Shown here piece by piece: positions 8,508 to 16,603 of a stretch of DNA of 35,924 bases. The translations under genes and the position numbers were made by a program. How positions within the stretch are numbered: position 1 is the first letter of the stretch; every line of letters begins with the position of its first letter. The notes under the pieces are model-generated. The model had not been told where the DNA came from and ran no database searches. It saw nothing but the letters and a program-made list of their open reading frames with translations. The DNA lies in IMG/VR virus record IMGVR_UViG_3300045933_000156, positions 1-35,924 of that record. The stretch is one strand, 5' to 3'. The DNA comes from a virus.

Positions 8508-8722
8508 CGGCGGCGGCCCTCGGCGTAGCGCTGCATCGCGTCGGCACATTGCCGCGCCTCGGCAACTTTCGCCGGATCCTCGCCCCTGGCCTCGCGCCAG
8601 TCCGCCCACAATCGCACCAATTTCGGCGCCTGCAGGTCGCGCCCGAGCAGAATGAACATCGGCTCGTCAGGCTCGGCGTTGGCGTAGCAGTCAAACGGAC
8701 TCGGATGGTTTTTCGTGCCCAT
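8504..8722 (-). CDS. Hypothetical protein, 72 aa (NHPSPFDCYANAEPDEPMF type)
   Basis: A 72-residue protein with the segment NHPSPFDCYANAEPDEPMF followed by LLGRD and a helical second half (LVRLWADWREARGED...AEARQCADAMQRYA). I recognise this as a small phage and prophage protein family of unknown function. The segment looks like a compact binding motif. It starts one base after the 721-aa gene's stop and overlaps the next gene by ATGA. Confidence 0.75.
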   Translation of the reverse strand: MGTKNHPSPFDCYANAEPDEPMFILLGRDLQAPKLVRLWADWREARGEDPAKVAEARQCADAMQRYAEGRRR

Positions 8723-8723
8723 G

Positions 8724-10889
8724 TCACGGTGCCCGGAACGCCCAACGCCACGGCGTCCAATTATCGGGCCGGTTATGCTGCGCGGCGAACCATTCGAGAT
8801 TATCCTCGGCGCTGCCGCTGCTCATATCGAGCTGCACCAGCGCGCAATGCGCGGCCCGCGCATAACACCAGTAATTCCACCAATCAATCCATTCGTCGCC
8901 GCAATGCGCCTCGTCGAGATTGCCGAGCTCGTCGTTCATCGCGAGCGCCTCGGCCCAGCTCTCGGCGAACGGCGCGCCGTATTCCAGGTTGACGATGATC
9001 CGGTACGGGCAGCCGAACGCCCGCGGCCAGCCGTCGCGCTCCGAAAACCGGGCGATAGAGCTGTCGGCCTTCCAGACAAGCGCGCGGTCCCAGGTGTCGA
9101 ATCCGTTCTTGCAAATCTCCGCCAATGTCACCACGCCGAATTCCTCCTGCCACGGCGCCGTCTGCTGATTCGACCAGCCCTCGTAATCGGCCGGCGTCTG
9201 CACCGCCTGGCGCAGCACGGCATGCAACGGCGTCGGGTCCTCGACAAAATCGCGCGTGAAGTTTTCCCGGTTGTGCTCGAGCCGCTCGGCAAAATAGTCG
9301 CGGCCCAGCAGCCAGGCCGGCGGGTTGGCCGGCGAGATTTTCGCCGCCCGCGCCAGGCTGCGGAGCTGCCAGAAATACGAGCGCGTCTGCTCGTAGCCGA
9401 TGCGGCCTTTTTCCTGCTCGCGATACTGCTGGTGATAGTTGAACCATGCCCAGGTGACGTTGCATTGCAGAAGCCACAGATGCCAGGGATCTTCGCTGGC
9501 GAGGTAGGCGACAAAGCCGAATCCCGGCATATGCCCGGTGTCGAGCGTGAGCTCGCACGCAATCGTCGGCACCTTGTAGGGCGAGCCCGAGCCGTCCTTG
9601 CTGTCGATCGTCGGATAATCCGCGAGCGAAACCGGCCTTCCGGCATGCTCGTCGATCCAGCCCATCGGAAAGCAGGCGCCTTCCTCGTCCTGCACGATCA
9701 TCGCCTCATAGGCGCGCGGGTTGCCGCTGGCGAGCCATTCGCCCTGAAACTCGGTATAGAGGCCGATTTCGCCGCGGTCGCCGGTGTCGCCCATGGATTT
9801 CGTCATGGTCTTGACCTGCATCGGCACATAAAGCGGCGCCGTCGCCAGCGGCGTCACGCCGCGCACGGCGGTCGGATCCATCTCGAGCACCCAATCGAGG
9901 CAGGCCGGCGGCTGGCGGACCAGCGGCCAGGCTTCGCTGACATGGCGCCATTGCCCGGCCCAATAATGCCGGTCGACGTCGTAGCTCGCCACGACCGCGC
10001 CCGCCTTGCGAATCGTCGCGTGGTAGCCGGGCAGGTCGGCCGGTTCGTGGTCGCCCCACAGGGCGAAATTCTGGAACCAGACCTGCCAGTAGCGCTCGGG
10101 CTCGCTGCGGTCGCGCACGATGAGCACGTAGAGCGGCGAGTCGGGATGGCGCACGCGCACCATGCGCGCCCCGTGGCTGAACGGCGCGTCGGGCACGAAT
10201 TCGCCCAGGTCCTCGCCCTCGGCCTCGGCAAAATCCAGCGTGACGCCGCGCCCGTGCCGGCCGCGATGCTCGCCCCGGCCGCGGCGCCCGATGCGCTCCG
10301 GGTCGGGCGCGGTCCATTCAATCTCGACGGTAATGTCGCCCGCCGTCACTGCGGGAAAAATGACCGGCGGCAAGGGCTCGAATTCGCCGTCGGGCGGCGC
10401 CGGTCCGTTGCCGCCGTCGGGCGGCGCCGCGCCCTCGAACGGCAGGTCGGCGAGCGGCGTCGACGGTGCGCTGGCGGCGTCGCGAATATAGGTAAGATTG
10501 CGCAGCGTCACCTTCTGCCCGCTGGCATGACTCTCCACGCCGTACACCGAGCCGTCGTCCTGGCGATACCAGCGCCAGTAGCTGAGGGGCCACGACACCT
10601 GCACGAGGTCGCAATGGCCGTTGCCGTCCACGGTGGTCCAGTTGACACCTGCGGGCATGTCGGCGGTCTTGGGCAAGATCAACACTTCATCGCCCGGCTG
10701 CCCGAGCAGGATCGTCGGATCCGGCTCGGGCTCTGGCTCGGGCGGCTCGGGCTCTGGCGGGATGACGGCGGCCAGCGCGGTCAAGGTCCGGTGATGCTGG
10801 TCGAGCGCCACGGCCTGCGCCGCGTTCTGCTCGATCAGCGTGTCGGTTTCGCTCAACGCCTGGTCGATCAATGCCCGCGGGTCGTCCAT
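8724..10889 (-). CDS. Large protein of unknown function between scaffold and capsid genes (possible alpha/alpha-toroid domain)
   Basis: A 721-residue protein. It has a helical N terminus, a Pro/Glu linker at about residues 45-57 (PEPEPPEPEPEPDP), a Gly/Pro-rich middle, then a beta-rich part (MVRVRHPDSPLYVLIV, YWQVWFQNFALWGDHEP). The C-terminal half is very rich in Trp and Tyr (DPWHLWLLQCNVTWAWFNYH, RSYFWQLRSLARAA). Repeated helix pairs with aromatic and Asn/Glu residues recall alpha/alpha-toroid proteins of carbohydrate-active families; this is a resemblance, not a proof. No signal peptide or transmembrane segment is visible. Its place among head genes suggests a virion or assembly role, but function is unknown. 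It starts 28 bp after the scaffold stop. Confidence 0.85.
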   Translation of the reverse strand: MDDPRALIDQALSETDTLIEQNAAQAVALDQHHRTLTALAAVIPPEPEPPEPEPEPDPTILLGQPGDEVLILPKTADMPAGVNWTTVDGNGHCDLVQVSWPLSYWRWYRQDDGSVYGVESHASGQKVTLRNLTYIRDAASAPSTPLADLPFEGAAPPDGGNGPAPPDGEFEPLPPVIFPAVTAGDITVEIEWTAPDPERIGRRGRGEHRGRHGRGVTLDFAEAEGEDLGEFVPDAPFSHGARMVRVRHPDSPLYVLIVRDRSEPERYWQVWFQNFALWGDHEPADLPGYHATIRKAGAVVASYDVDRHYWAGQWRHVSEAWPLVRQPPACLDWVLEMDPTAVRGVTPLATAPLYVPMQVKTMTKSMGDTGDRGEIGLYTEFQGEWLASGNPRAYEAMIVQDEEGACFPMGWIDEHAGRPVSLADYPTIDSKDGSGSPYKVPTIACELTLDTGHMPGFGFVAYLASEDPWHLWLLQCNVTWAWFNYHQQYREQEKGRIGYEQTRSYFWQLRSLARAAKISPANPPAWLLGRDYFAERLEHNRENFTRDFVEDPTPLHAVLRQAVQTPADYEGWSNQQTAPWQEEFGVVTLAEICKNGFDTWDRALVWKADSSIARFSERDGWPRAFGCPYRIIVNLEYGAPFAESWAEALAMNDELGNLDEAHCGDEWIDWWNYWCYARAAHCALVQLDMSSGSAEDNLEWFAAQHNRPDNWTPWRWAFRAP

Positions 10890-10917
10890 GTTCTCCGGTG
10901 CTCCCTGGCCTTGCGTC

Positions 10918-11859
10918 TCAACGTTTTGCCGCCGGTGTCGGCGCCGTGGTGGCGACGCGTTTGACGCCGAGCCCGACCGGCGCCTCGCCCGGCAGCGCGC
11001 CGGCCTTCTCGATATTGGCCAGAATCTCGCGGCCCTTCTTCAGCAGCTCGCGGCCCTCGGGCGTGGTTTCGCCGCCCTTGGCATAGCCTTCGATCAGCAG
11101 CGCGTGGCCGTCCTCGAGCGAGCCGGCGCCGAGCGCGGCGACGTCGCCCATCGGCATCACGCCGGGCTGCGTCATGGCCATGATCTTGGTTAGGCCGCGC
11201 ACGGCCTCGGCGCTGGTCATGCTGGCGTGAATGCCGGTGTGCTCGTCGGGCCCGATGACGCCCTTTTTCATCAGCCCGTTGAGCCAGGTCGCCACGTTCT
11301 TGACGATGGCCGGCGCCTGGGGCCCGAGTTTTTTCATCTCGTCGGCGGCGACGTCCTCGCGCAGCTTGGCGAGGTCCTGCTCGCTCGGCTCGCTCGATTT
11401 CGGCAGGCTTTGCAGGATGGAAAAAACCGGCTTCAACAGCGCGTCGAGCTGCGCCTGGCTCACGCCCTGGGCGTGCGCCGCGGCGAGGAATGCCGGCAGC
11501 ACCTTGTCGTCCTTGGCGATGGCGAAGCCCTCGGGCGTCGGCACCTTGTAGCCCTCGACCTTCTCGGGCGGCTTGTGGTCGCCGCGGGCAATCTTGCCGC
11601 GCAGGTCAACGAACGCCTTGGCGAGGTCCTCGACCCGGGCCTCGCTCTTGTCGGCGTCCCAAAAATTCTCGGGCAGATAGTCGGGCCGCGCCGGCCTGGT
11701 ATCGCGTGGCGGCGGCGTCGCGGTCGTCGCCGGGTGCGCGCCGTCGGTCAGCGTGGCGCTGTCGGGTTTGACGCCCTCGAGCAAGGATTTGCCGTCGCTC
11801 AAGGCCGTCGTGGTGCCGCCCGGCGGGGCGGCACCGTTGGTTGTTGCGGGTTCTGCCAT
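10918..11859 (-). CDS. Capsid assembly scaffolding protein
   Basis: A 313-residue acidic/Ala-rich protein lying between portal-side genes and the capsid gene, as in T7-like phages (gp9 position). It has a disordered Thr/Pro/Ala-rich N terminus, a conserved RPDYLPENFWDADKSEARVE segment near residue 57, helical stretches, and a basic C terminus (GVKRVATTAPTPAAKR) of the kind that contacts the capsid. The ENFWD...AKAFVDLRGKI pattern is common to podovirus scaffolds. Its ATG at 11859 overlaps the upstream stop by one base (TGATG). The open frame continues upstream but inside another gene. Confidence 0.85.
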   Translation of the reverse strand: MAEPATTNGAAPPGGTTTALSDGKSLLEGVKPDSATLTDGAHPATTATPPPRDTRPARPDYLPENFWDADKSEARVEDLAKAFVDLRGKIARGDHKPPEKVEGYKVPTPEGFAIAKDDKVLPAFLAAAHAQGVSQAQLDALLKPVFSILQSLPKSSEPSEQDLAKLREDVAADEMKKLGPQAPAIVKNVATWLNGLMKKGVIGPDEHTGIHASMTSAEAVRGLTKIMAMTQPGVMPMGDVAALGAGSLEDGHALLIEGYAKGGETTPEGRELLKKGREILANIEKAGALPGEAPVGLGVKRVATTAPTPAAKR

Positions 11860-12272
11860 CAGGTGCCCTTTTCCAGCTCGGGCATCGGCGGCGCCGGCGG
11901 CGCCGCGGGCCCGTGCTTCTCGAGATAGCGGACAATCTGCTCGTCGAGCCGGTACAGGTCGTCGCTCACCTGGTCGCGCGGCATGCGCTCGACCAGCCTG
12001 TGCACGGTCCACAGCGAGCGGCCGATGGATTCGGTCTGCTTCTGGTTGGCGGCAATATCGGCCTGGCGCCGGGCCCGCTGCTGCTCCTGCTGCGCGCGTC
12101 GGTCCTGCTGCTCGCGCTCGATATCGGCGCTTCGGTCGGTGTCGCGGTCCGGCCGGCGCTCGGCCTTGGTCGGCAGGGTTTCTTCCTCGGCGCGCTTGCG
12201 CGCATTGGCGCTGCGCTCGTCCTGGGCGTTGTCGTCGTCGCGCTCGCCATATCGTTTGCCCCGTGGCGGCAT
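11859..12272 (-). CDS. Hypothetical charged coiled-coil protein, 137 aa
   Basis: A 137-residue protein with an extremely charged and Gln-rich first two thirds (RKRAEEETLPTKAERRPDRD, QQDRRAQQEQQRARRQADIA). A helical C-terminal part (RSLWTVHRLVERMPRDQVSD) and a Pro/Ala tail follow. The ATG at 12272 has a strong AAAGGAG site about nine bases upstream, the best ribosome binding site in this part of the operon. This suggests fresh ribosome loading for this gene and the scaffold that follows. No family recognised; an assembly accessory role is guessed from position. Confidence 0.75.
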   Translation of the reverse strand: MPPRGKRYGERDDDNAQDERSANARKRAEEETLPTKAERRPDRDTDRSADIEREQQDRRAQQEQQRARRQADIAANQKQTESIGRSLWTVHRLVERMPRDQVSDDLYRLDEQIVRYLEKHGPAAPPAPPMPELEKGT

Positions 12273-12310
12273 GATGACAGTTCTCCTTTGCCTGGCGGGT
12301 TTATGTGGTT

Positions 12311-12502
12311 TCAGCTCTGCGGCTGCTCGGCGGCGGGTTCCGGCGCCGCATGCGGCGCCGCCAGATAATCGGTAATCGCCTGGTCGAGCTGCGCCAGGTC
12401 GGGCGGTGCCGTGTCGCCCATGGCGCCGATCGCCTTCTGCGCGCTGACCAGCGCGTCGGTCACGTCGCCATGCAGTTTGTTGAAATGCGCGGGGTTGCTC
12501 AT
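12311..12502 (-). CDS. Hypothetical protein, 63 aa
   Basis: A 63-residue acidic protein, MSNPAHFNKLHGDVTDALVS..., helical through about residue 50 and ending in an Ala/Pro/Glu tail. The start is in an ATGA overlap with the Bbp19-like gene. A 38-bp gap with the strong ribosome binding site of the next gene follows. Function unknown. Confidence 0.7.
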   Translation of the reverse strand: MSNPAHFNKLHGDVTDALVSAQKAIGAMGDTAPPDLAQLDQAITDYLAAPHAAPEPAAEQPQS

Positions 12503-12789
12503 GTCGGTTTCCCTTCCTGCGGCGGGCCGGATCTTGCACGCGCGATGCGCCGCTCAATCTCGCGCACAATGGAATTCTGGCCCTCGCGGGCAAAGCCGTG
12601 GCTGGCGTCCTGGCCGGGGACCCAGGCCGGTTGCTCGATCGTTGCCGCGCGCAGATGGCGCAGCACCTCGGCGCCCTCGGCCGTGCTGAAGGCGCGGGCG
12701 AACAGCACGTCGACGCGATAGCGTTCGGCGAGCTGCGGGCGCGACAGCGGGCGCGGCGTCTCGTTGAAAACATCCCAGTCCTGGCTCAT
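12499..12789 (-). CDS. Bbp19-like phage protein
   Basis: A 96-residue protein directly after the portal, sharing the pattern of the Bbp19-like phage family. It has VLFARAFSTAEGAEVLRHLR in the first half and a later GQNSIVREIERRIARA helix. Family members occur beside portal genes of podoviruses including Bordetella phage BPP-1; function is unknown, though a head or connector role is plausible. ATGA overlaps join it to the portal and to the 63-aa gene. No reverse transcriptase or other diversity-generating element accompanies it here. Confidence 0.72.
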   Translation of the reverse strand: MSQDWDVFNETPRPLSRPQLAERYRVDVLFARAFSTAEGAEVLRHLRAATIEQPAWVPGQDASHGFAREGQNSIVREIERRIARARSGPPQEGKPT

Positions 12790-14432
12790 GTCACCGGGCT
12801 CGGCGCCGGCTCTTGCGGCTTGGTGGCGTTGGCAGCGATCTGCGCCACCGCCGGCGACTGCAGCAGCGCCTCCTGCTGCGCCGCCTCGGCCTGGGCCTCC
12901 TGCTGCGCCATGACTTCCTCGGGCGTCGGCTGAATCTCGATCGGCAGGCCCATCAAATCGCCGATACGGACCGCCGCGCGGCGCTTGTTGAGGCCGGCGT
13001 CGAGCGCCTCGGGTCCGAGCGTGCTGCCGACAAGCTGGGCGTACTGGATGATCTGCTGCACGTCGTCCATGGCCTGCACCTGGGCGAGCGGCGACAGCGG
13101 CTGGATGGCGATTTCCCTGCCGTCGACCTTGAGCGGCAGGACGATCTCGCCGATTTCGTCGAGGATATCGAGACACCTGAGAATGATCGGCGTCACGCCC
13201 TCCTGATTGAGCCGGCCGAACGCGGCGCCAATGTCGCCCTGCAGCTCCTTCATGCGCTCGACAATCTCGGTCGCCGAGCGCACCGGGCCCTCGGGCGGCG
13301 GCATCTGCGAATCGAACAGCATTTTTTTGATGTTCGTCCGCATGTCCTCGAGCACGAGCTCGGCGACGGAGAAATCGCCCGAGCGCTCGAGCGGCTGCAG
13401 GCTGGCGCCCTTCGGCCCAGCATTGAACGCGACGGGGATCACGGCGCCGGGCTCGATCACCAGCGTGTCGGGATTGAGCACGCCGTCGTCGACCGCGGTA
13501 TAGGGGCCGGCAATCGCCAGGCTGGCATTTTTCAAGACGAGCTCGACGACTTTATTGCAGGTTCGAATGTCGGGCATGGCCTGCAGGCACGGGCCGCGGC
13601 CCTCGATTTCGCCGGGCGCGAGCTGCCAGCGGATGACGATCCACGGATTCGTCCGATACACGCGCTCGGTCAGAATCGCCTTCTCGGTCCAGGCGATGAC
13701 GCAGAATTTCCAGGCCGCCTCGTCGGCGTCGTAATAGGTCGCCTGCAGAATGTCGAATTCCTGATCGGGATTCTTCTGCTCGGCCTGGGCGATGCTGTGC
13801 GGCAGGCTGCGCAAGTCGGGATAGATGCGGCGAATGTCGCGCGCCGGCTCGCGCCGCTTGTAGAAAATCCCTTCGACCGATGAAAACGGCCCGTTCTCGA
13901 ACGCCACGCAGGCCGACGGCACGGCGGTGAAGCGCAAAGCCGGCGCGTCGTGGCGCCCGCCGAGCCGGCCGTTCTCGATCAGCAGCACGCCGGTGCCGAC
14001 CGCCAGGTCATGCGCCATTTCGTTGATGGCGGTGTCGAAATTGCTCGACTGGATTTCGGCGAACAGCCGCTCGGTGATCTTCTCGAGCACCAGCGCCAGT
14101 TGGCGCTGCCATTGCGGCGGCACGTCCTTGCCCGGGCGCAGCATGGCCCAGCGCTGATAGGGCGGGAACAGGATGCGCTGGATGCGGTTCGCCAGCCTGG
14201 CGGTGCCGATGATAGCGGTCGAGTCGTACACCCGGTTGCGCTGCTGGCCCTCGCCGATCTGGGCGTAGCTCGAGCGCTCGGGCTGGGTATATTCGTAGGT
14301 GTCGCGCAGCAGCGAATAGTAATTGCTCTTGCGGCTGAACGCGCGCTCGGCGCGTTTCATCAAGCGCTCGGTCTTGTTGTCGCCGCCCGCGCCCGCCGTG
14401 CTGCTGCTGGCGGCGCCGTAGTCCTCGGCCAT
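12786..14432 (-). CDS. Portal (head-tail connector) protein, T7 gp8-like
   Basis: A 548-residue protein of the podovirus head-tail connector family. Recognisable parts are an N-terminal helix (KTERLMKRAERAFSRKSNYY), DTYEYTQPERSS, RVYDSTAIIGTARLANRIQR, the PPYQRWAMLRPG segment, and NEMAHDLAVGTGVLLIENG in the wing/stem part. T7-type portals have closely similar blocks and a similar length. Twelve copies form the ring through which DNA is packaged and ejected. The C-terminal part is Gln/Ala-rich (EEVMAQQEAQAEAAQQEALL). The gene begins 3 bp after its upstream neighbour and its stop overlaps the next ATG. Confidence 0.92.
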   Translation of the reverse strand: MAEDYGAASSSTAGAGGDNKTERLMKRAERAFSRKSNYYSLLRDTYEYTQPERSSYAQIGEGQQRNRVYDSTAIIGTARLANRIQRILFPPYQRWAMLRPGKDVPPQWQRQLALVLEKITERLFAEIQSSNFDTAINEMAHDLAVGTGVLLIENGRLGGRHDAPALRFTAVPSACVAFENGPFSSVEGIFYKRREPARDIRRIYPDLRSLPHSIAQAEQKNPDQEFDILQATYYDADEAAWKFCVIAWTEKAILTERVYRTNPWIVIRWQLAPGEIEGRGPCLQAMPDIRTCNKVVELVLKNASLAIAGPYTAVDDGVLNPDTLVIEPGAVIPVAFNAGPKGASLQPLERSGDFSVAELVLEDMRTNIKKMLFDSQMPPPEGPVRSATEIVERMKELQGDIGAAFGRLNQEGVTPIILRCLDILDEIGEIVLPLKVDGREIAIQPLSPLAQVQAMDDVQQIIQYAQLVGSTLGPEALDAGLNKRRAAVRIGDLMGLPIEIQPTPEEVMAQQEAQAEAAQQEALLQSPAVAQIAANATKPQEPAPSPVT

Positions 14433-14435
14433 GGC

Positions 14436-14822
14436 CTAGCCTCCGAACGTGGTCTGCCGCGGGATGCCGATTTCGCTGCCGCCCTGCGCCAGCAGCGACG
14501 GGCGCCCGATCGCCTTGGCGCGGGCGGCGCGCTGCTGGCGCTCGTCCTCGGCCTTCTCCTTGGCGGTGCGCTCGGCCTCGCGCGCCTCGCTCTCGGCCAG
14601 TTGCCGGCTGATATTCTCGCGCTCGGCGCGGGCCGCTTCGTCGGCGGCCTGGCGCGCGGCGAGCGCCTCCTGCTGCTGCTGGGCGAGCTGCGCGTCGAGC
14701 GCGGTGTCGCGCTGCGGCGCGGCGGGTGCGGCGGGCGGTTCGTCCTTGTCTTTGTCACCGCCCGTGAATGCCGACACAATCGAGGTGATCGGCGACAGGA
14801 TCGCCTTGATGATCTGGCCCAT
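14436..14822 (-). CDS. Hypothetical coiled-coil protein, 128 aa
   Basis: A 128-residue protein with a short hydrophobic N terminus (MGQIIKAILSPITSIVSAFTGG). A Pro/Ala linker and a long charged coiled coil follow at about residues 40-105, then a Gly-rich tail ending IPRQTTFGG. The N terminus resembles small amphipathic or membrane-anchoring segments. A GGGGGAG site lies about eight bases before the ATG, a good reason to accept this start even though it falls 68 bp inside the end of the upstream gene. Function unknown. Confidence 0.75.
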   Translation of the reverse strand: MGQIIKAILSPITSIVSAFTGGDKDKDEPPAAPAAPQRDTALDAQLAQQQQEALAARQAADEAARAERENISRQLAESEAREAERTAKEKAEDERQQRAARAKAIGRPSLLAQGGSEIGIPRQTTFGG

Positions 14823-15222
14823 GATGATATCTCCCCCAGAATCCCGGCAGCTCGGTGTACCAGATGCCGCCGGGCGCCTCCTGCCAGCCGGCGGCCCTGG
14901 CCATGGCAGAAGCCGGCGGCGTCATGCCGCCGGCGAACAGATAGCGGTGGCCCAGCAGATACGGGATGCGCTCGATATCGTGCAGCACCTCGCGCGTCCA
15001 TCGCCCGTGCAGGCGGCGATCGAGCGCCAGGTGCAGGCACAGGGACCGCGGCGGCTCGGTCATGGCGCTGTACCAGACATAGCCGCGGGCGCCGAGCCGC
15101 GCCGGGTCCTCGAGCTCGAGGGCGACGACGATCTCGTCGGCGCGCGGATAGCGCGGCAGCGCGGGAAAGCGGCACAGCCAGGCGGCAATGCGCGGACGAT
15201 CGAAGCTGAGCCGGGCCCGCAT
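14755..15222 (-). CDS. Hypothetical protein, 155 aa (distant acetyltransferase-like pattern)
   Basis: A 155-residue protein with several Arg/Leu-rich stretches and a segment RYLFAGGMTPPASAMARAAG followed by GGIWYTELPGFWG. Similar endings occur in small phage proteins placed just before podovirus portals. The hydrophobic strand followed by a late helix recalls GNAT-fold proteins, but I see no acetyl-CoA motif and do not assign an activity. The last 23 codons overlap the next gene in another frame. The start is 6 bp after the preceding stop. Confidence 0.65.
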   Translation of the reverse strand: MRARLSFDRPRIAAWLCRFPALPRYPRADEIVVALELEDPARLGARGYVWYSAMTEPPRSLCLHLALDRRLHGRWTREVLHDIERIPYLLGHRYLFAGGMTPPASAMARAAGWQEAPGGIWYTELPGFWGRYHHGPDHQGDPVADHLDCVGIHGR

Positions 15223-15228
15223 GGCGCT

Positions 15229-15483
15229 TTAATCCTGCGCCGGCCGGCCGGCGACCAGCGCCGGCCCGTGGTTCTCATCCCAGACTTCGACCACGCGCAG
15301 GATCTCCTTGCGGGTGAGCTGCATGAAGGGCAGGCCGCGCAGGATGCCCGACGGCACGCCCAAGTCGGGGTCTTGAAACTCGGGATTGCGGATGAGGAAA
15401 CGCCCGTGCAAATCCCACCAGGCCTGGGCGTGGCGCGCGGCCTCGCGGAACATCAGGCCCGATGGCATGCGCCGGTCGCTCAT
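15229..15483 (-). CDS. Hypothetical protein, 84 aa
   Basis: An 84-residue protein: MSDRRMPSGLMFREAARHAQ, then WWDLHGRFLIRNPEFQDPDL, then LTRKEILRVVEVWDENHG. It looks like a small mixed helical domain and carries no known motif. The ATG is in an ATGA overlap with the RyR-domain gene. The stop is a TAA, followed after 6 bp by the next gene. Confidence 0.7.
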   Translation of the reverse strand: MSDRRMPSGLMFREAARHAQAWWDLHGRFLIRNPEFQDPDLGVPSGILRGLPFMQLTRKEILRVVEVWDENHGPALVAGRPAQD

Positions 15484-15869
15484 TGCGCCACGCCCTCGAG
15501 CGGCGGCGCGATGCTGGTTTCGGTGGCCCGCACGATGGCCACGACCAGCCCGTCGAGCGATTGCTGCGCATAACCCAGCTTGTGCCAGGGCAGCAGCCGC
15601 GGTGTCTGCTTCAGGCCGGGATCATGCACCGGCCCATAGGTCCAGCCACGGCGGCGGGCGAGCTCGACCGAATCGTTGTGGAAATCGGCGGCGCTCATGC
15701 CCGGGTGCTTGATCAGCTCGGTCACGGTGTCGAGCGCCTCGCGCTGCAGTTCCGCCGGCGCTTCCTCCCAGGCCGGCATGACCGGCAGCCAGTCATTGAG
15801 CGTGCACCACACGCGTTGCGCCTCGTGGCACAGCGTGGCGATGGCGCGCAGCCGGTCGGCCTCGCTCAT
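15480..15869 (-). CDS. RyR-domain protein, 129 aa
   Basis: A 129-residue protein whose residues 12-105 follow the RyR domain pattern: IATLCHEAQRVWCTLNDWLP, PAWEEAPAELQREALDTV, a WTYGPVHDP turn, and a late Pro-Trp segment before QQSLDGLVVAIVRA. RyR domains were named from ryanodine receptors; bacteria and phages carry stand-alone copies whose function is not established. Ligand (nucleotide) binding has been proposed, as far as I know without firm proof for phage members. ATGA overlaps join it on both sides to small genes between large terminase and portal. Confidence 0.82.
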   Translation of the reverse strand: MSEADRLRAIATLCHEAQRVWCTLNDWLPVMPAWEEAPAELQREALDTVTELIKHPGMSAADFHNDSVELARRRGWTYGPVHDPGLKQTPRLLPWHKLGYAQQSLDGLVVAIVRATETSIAPPLEGVAQ

Positions 15870-16096
15870 GGCGGCGATTTCCGGTAGGGCTCGCTGGCGC
15901 CCTTGGCGAGCCGGTGCGGGTCGAGGCGCCAGGCTTCGGCGATCAGCCGCTGCACTTCTTCGACGGGGGTGCGCTGGTTGAGCCGGGCGGTTTCCTCGAG
16001 CCACTGCATCATGACGGTTTTGAGCGGCACGGTGATTTCCGGCATGGCGGCTTTCGGCCATGCGGCGTCGAGCTCGGCCTGGTCGGTCTTGCTCAT
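15866..16096 (-). CDS. Hypothetical protein, 76 aa
   Basis: A 76-residue protein, MSKTDQAELDAAWPKAAMPE..., with a helical core (LKTVMMQWLEETARLNQRTP) and a basic tail. The middle part VEEVQRLIAEAWRLDPHRLA resembles a short helical hairpin. No family recognised. Both ends are in ATGA overlaps. Confidence 0.68.
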   Translation of the reverse strand: MSKTDQAELDAAWPKAAMPEITVPLKTVMMQWLEETARLNQRTPVEEVQRLIAEAWRLDPHRLAKGASEPYRKSPP

Positions 16097-16404
16097 GCGT
16101 TGCCCTCTTTCGGTTGGCTGCGGGCCTCGGCCGCGGCGATTTCCTCGGCATGGGTCTGCTTGAACACGAACACGCCGGCGGCGGCTTTGAGCAGGGTCGC
16201 GCGGTATTCCGGCGCGAGCTGCTCGAATTCGGCGCGCGTCAAGCGGCGCTGGCGCAAGTCGGTGTCGAATATCGACGGCTGAAAACACGAGCTGCAAATC
16301 GACAGGTCGCCGGGCTGCGGCGCCACGTCGTCCTTGCCGGCGGCGGTCATGGCGTCGAACAGCAGCACGCCGCAATGCATGCAGAATTGCTTTTCGAGTC
16401 GCAT
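16093..16404 (-). CDS. Zinc-ribbon-like small protein, 103 aa
   Basis: A 103-residue protein with two Cys pairs in the first half, CMHC at about residue 8 and CSSC near residue 37. This is the spacing of a treble-clef or zinc-ribbon fold. A helical, charged C-terminal half follows (LTRAEFEQLAPEYRATLLKA). It probably binds zinc; partner unknown. The ATG chosen at 16404 lies 4 bp after the stop of the membrane protein gene. Earlier in-frame starts would lie inside that gene. Confidence 0.72.
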   Translation of the reverse strand: MRLEKQFCMHCGVLLFDAMTAAGKDDVAPQPGDLSICSSCFQPSIFDTDLRQRRLTRAEFEQLAPEYRATLLKAAAGVFVFKQTHAEEIAAAEARSQPKEGNA

Positions 16405-16408
16405 GGCT

Positions 16409-16603
16409 TCAAACCGCCCGCGGCCAGTAGGGCCCAGGCAAATAGCCAAGCAATCCGAAAATCAGGATTAGCAGCACGATCACCAGCAGGATCACCCGGG
16501 CGATCTGCTTGAACGTCGGGTCCATCGGCAAGAGCTCGAGCAGATACCAGACGACTCCGACGATCAAAACCACGATTAGCAGCGTGACAAGCAGGCCGAT
16601 CAT
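16409..16603 (-). CDS. Small two-helix membrane protein (holin candidate)
   Basis: A 64-residue protein with two hydrophobic helices at about residues 2-24 (LLVTLLIVVLIVGVVWYLL) and 33-53 (IARVILLVIVLLILIFGLLG), joined by a short PMDPTFKQ loop. It resembles the small Thivi_2564-type membrane protein family, as far as I can judge by eye. In a phage a 64-residue, two-helix protein beside terminase is a natural holin candidate, since T7-type holin genes also lie near terminase. The ATG overlaps the large terminase stop (ATGA). An alternative is a superinfection or membrane-modifying protein. Confidence 0.75.
   Translation of the reverse strand: MIGLLVTLLIVVLIVGVVWYLLELLPMDPTFKQIARVILLVIVLLILIFGLLGYLPGPYWPRAV

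Noticed and set aside
8715-10964. A 749-codon plus-strand frame opposite the 721-aa gene
   Set aside because: Same antisense effect. The minus-strand frame is in operon order, has compatible starts and a protein-like composition.
12499-12789. Diversity-generating retroelement suggested by the Bbp19-like gene
   Set aside because: No reverse transcriptase and no template/variable repeat pair near the fibre gene was seen.
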